Shown here: positions 61,307 through 64,000 of the stretch, piece after piece
Position numbering within the stretch: position 1 is the stretch's first letter
Layout: every line of letters starts with the position of its first letter
DNA from: Thermoascus crustaceus
Taxonomy: Eukaryota > Ascomycota > Eurotiomycetes > Eurotiales > Thermoascaceae
Assembly (NCBI GenBank): GCA_001599835.1
Contig: BCIC01000002.1
Coordinates: 85,593 to 149,592 of the forward strand
DNA length: 64,000 nucleotides
Reading direction: 5' to 3'
The notes under the pieces: model-generated
The model's database searches: none
What the model was told of the DNA's origin: nothing
The model's input: the letters and a program-made list of their open reading frames with translations, nothing else
Made by a program: the position numbers and the translations under genes

Positions 61307-62122
61307 CTAATACTTCTAAGTACCCCTATGGCTGGCGGGCTGCCTGGCGTGGCTTTTTGCGAGCAATGTCGATTTACATACATAGCAAGTAATCTTTGCC
61401 TTTTAGTTATATACCCTAGCTAGTTTTGGATTCAGGAATAATGAGACGGTCTTTACGATAACCAGTATACAGTACGGTGGTGGTGGTGTAAACAGAGCAG
61501 GTCGCTGAAGCAACCTGATGCAGTTTTGTCTGCTTGCACATGTACCCACTGCAGCATATCACCCCCGCTTCGAAGTGGAAATTGGTCCACACAGTGCCAT
61601 ATTTGAATAGTTCCAAAACCCCACAGTAGACCAAGAGTACATGATTGAGACGTAAGCAAAGTATTGTGTGTATTTAGATTACTGTGAAAATGAAGAAACC
61701 TTTTGTTGATGAAAGAGAGAATGAATACGACTTAAGTACTTACCTATTCACCAGAATATATTATTTATTGTCTCTGCAGATGCGTTATTTGACTGAAACA
61801 AAAAAAAAAGGGATTATAGACATTGTAAAAGATTTTCAGATAAAGAGCCAGAGAACAGATACACATTCGAGGAATTGGGGCTTGAAAAAAAGTACCCAGC
61901 AACAAGACAAGCAGAACACACATGATCAGGGGCATCAGTCCGGAAACGTCTCCGCGTCGTCGGCGGGGCGCTTGGGCCGCCGTACTTGCACCTCCGAACT
62001 GCGACAAGCTCCCTTGATCGCTTATCCTTATTATTACTCCTCCTGCGTCCGGGCATCTAGGCAACGGAACCTGGATTACAGGGCCTGGGGCAGCAGCGTC
62101 AGAAGAAAAAAAAGACGAAACG
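61307..62122. other. intergenic upstream of the BSD gene
   Basis: AT-rich with A-runs near 61799-61809. No supported gene. Confidence 0.6.
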
Positions 62123-63515
62123 ATGGAATTCGCCTACGATCACATCCAGGAGGAGATCCTCCCCTCGAGCGACACTAACAACTCCAACAACAAGAACGGG
62201 GATAACACCTCCGGAGACTCTTCGAACAGCGACAGCAACAACCAACGCCCCAACCTCGACCTCAACGCCGAATTCCAGGAGACCTTCCGCGCCTTCTCCG
62301 CCAGCCCGTGGGGCGCGCGGCTCGGTGGGCTCTGGGACAATGTGCGCAAGCAGGGGGAGAGTTACTATGCCGGGGCGAGGCAGGAGTATGTCGCGGCCAG
62401 CGAGGAGGCCGCCAAGGGATTCTCGGATCTGAGGGATAGTATTGTGGGACATACGAGGGGGCTGTCGCTGGGGACGGTGTTGAGTGGTGGATCAGGGAAT
62501 AAGGATAAAGCTAAGGATGGTGGTGAGAAGGAGAAAGAGAAGGATGATGCGCCTGCGACGCCTACGTCGTCCAAGACGGCAGGACCAGGTGCTGAAGGGA
62601 AGCAGGATGGCGAGGACGGCGAGGGCTTCATTTCTCGCTTTAGAGCAGAGGCCGCCAGACGACTCAAGGACATCGAGAGGGCAGAGGATGCGGCCGACGA
62701 GGCCCTCCTCCGGTTCGGGACCAACATCCGCAACTTCCTCCGCGACGCGGTCAGCATCGTCGCCCCGGATGAAAACGACTCGTCCTCGAAGAAGGACGGA
62801 TCAGGCAACGTCCTCTTCGAGAGCAAAGATTCCGAGGGCAAGCGCGTCATCCACGCCACGCGCTTCGAGGCCCAGCTGCACGCCATCCACTCCAACCTGG
62901 ACAGCTTCAGCAGGGACCCCGACAGCGAGGAGTGGCCCAACTTCAAGAAGGACTTCAACGTCGAGAAGAAGACCTTCGGCATCTCCACCGATCTGGAGAT
63001 GTATCCGGAGTTGAGACGCGCCATGGAGAAGCTGGTCCCCGAGAAGGTCGAGTACAAGGATTTTTGGGCGCGGTATTACTTTTTGAGGCTGGTTATTGAG
63101 ACGGAGGAGAAGAAGAGGAGGGAGTTGTTGAAGGGTATTCCCCGATCTCCTAACTTTATGTACTTTTTATTTCCTGACGCTGACGTGTTTCGCAACAGGA
63201 GCCTCCAACCCCACCGAAGAGGAAGAAGTCGCCTGGGACGAGGACTCCGACTCGGAATCCGACTCCCCCTCCACGCCCCAGGTCAAGTCCCGCAAGGAGA
63301 ACAACCCCTCCTCCTCCTCCACCCTCCAGGCGAAGGACAGCAACAACACCCTCAAACCCGGCGAGCCCCGCCGCTCCAACGACCAGCAGTCCCAGCCGGA
63401 CAGCGAGTCGAGCTACGACCTCGTCAGCGGTGCGACGAGCCGGGCGCTCGGCAGCCCGAAGGAGAAGAGCCCGCCGAATACGAAGGCGGATGATAGTGAT
63501 GAGGATTGGGAGTAG
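62123..63515 (+). CDS. BSD-domain protein
   Basis: Exons are 62123-63134 and 63199-63515 (intron 64 nt, G|GA split), giving 442 residues. The BSD domain is at about residues 270-335: EEWPNFKKDFNVEKKTFGIS, then KVEYKDFWARYYFLRLVIE. It has the conserved F-W pair and the Y-F-L-R segment shared with TFIIH p62 and synapse-associated proteins. Before it lies a SYAP1-like stretch (SPWGARLGGLWDNVRKQGES) and a Lys/Glu-rich linker. The tail is acidic and Ser-rich, ending DDSDEDWE. By analogy with other BSD proteins it may work in membrane-linked signalling or transport, but function is not decided by sequence. The start at 62123 is the first ATG of a stop-free frame. Confidence 0.88.
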
Positions 63516-64000
63516 ACCCGTCTTACCTTCTTCAGATTGGCGGGGGGTTCTATCTAGATCGTTAGCTCGGAGCTGTGTTTGCATTGCGTTTCATTTTTCT
63601 TGCTGCTCCTACTTTCGAGGTGACAGCTATCTAGTCTAGTCTGTTCAACAGCAGGGGTTCGGGAGTCATGGCCGGTCTTGTTTTATTTTATATCTTGGCG
63701 TTGCGTTCTCTTAAGGGACTTTTTCACTTTACTTTACTTTACCTGTCGACTGGGCTGGTGCCTTAGTTGCTAGTGCACATTTGTTTTTTCTGATTGTTTG
63801 ATTTATTCATCTATTCCAATTCTGTACAGCTGTCTGTCAGTCTGTCAGTTAAACTATGTTAGTTCCTGGCTTTTTCCTTTTTCTTGAAGCTAAGCTAAGC
63901 CGCATAATATGATCAGTCAGACCAGATCGTTGATCACCAGAGCTGAGTTGAGATGAGATACTCGGAGTAGAGGAATCTCATTTGTAGGTAATTTTAATTC
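63516..64000. other. 3' flank to window edge
   Basis: T-rich 3' flank of the BSD gene with (CTTTA)n near 63724-63742 and (CTGT/CAGT)n near 63829-63849. No gene seen before the window ends. Confidence 0.6.

Overview
The window reads as a chromosome segment of a filamentous ascomycete, most likely an Aspergillus or close relative in the Eurotiales. The evidence is the many short spliceosomal introns (mostly 48-110 nt) with CTGAC/CTAAC-type branch points, the fungal-specific families (Zn2Cys6 factor, PDR-type ABC pump, GtaA-type glutaminase, DUF2433 protein) and an AP-1-like bZIP factor of the Yap1/NapA type. I joined the exons by hand using reading frame, splice consensus and family conservation. 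None of the models was checked against transcripts or databases.

Left third (1-14.5 kb). The edge holds a decayed scrap resembling a carotenoid oxygenase, followed by a full-length PDR/ABCG drug pump (minus). About 2 kb away on the same strand is a six-exon Zn2Cys6 transcription factor. From 9.8 to 13 kb the DNA is AT-rich and gene-poor, with a frameshifted F-box-type gene and short tandem repeats. At 13.0 kb a very small gene, with a 5'UTR intron, encodes a 52-residue cysteine-rich peptide that ends in a CaaX box (CVVM).

Middle (14.5-34.3 kb). This part is dense and conserved. It holds the Kap123-type importin, the NPC1/Ncr1 sterol transporter, a short-chain dehydrogenase, an NmrA-like NAD(P)-binding protein and a Spf30-type Tudor splicing factor, all on the minus strand. 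The plus-strand oxidative-stress regulator Yap1/NapA follows. A 100-N assembly gap sits inside a poly-C tract in its upstream region.

Right half (34.3-64 kb). A FAD-dependent amine-oxidase-like pseudogene with at least five frameshifts comes first, then a secreted GtaA-type glutaminase and an F-box protein. Next are a DUF2433 protein with an RRM-like segment and an RGG tail, and a head-to-head pair of Bfr2/AATF (ribosome biogenesis) and Ind1 (mitochondrial Fe-S assembly for complex I). The rest holds a hormone-sensitive-lipase-like hydrolase, an unnamed six-exon conserved protein, a Pho84-type phosphate transporter and a BSD-domain protein.

Most genes are single-copy housekeeping functions and I see no secondary-metabolite cluster. 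The most unusual items are the CaaX cysteine-rich mini-gene, a well-supported spliceosomal twin intron (stwintron) in the lipase-like gene, a second candidate twin intron in ind1, and the cluster of decayed genes in the gene-poor stretches.
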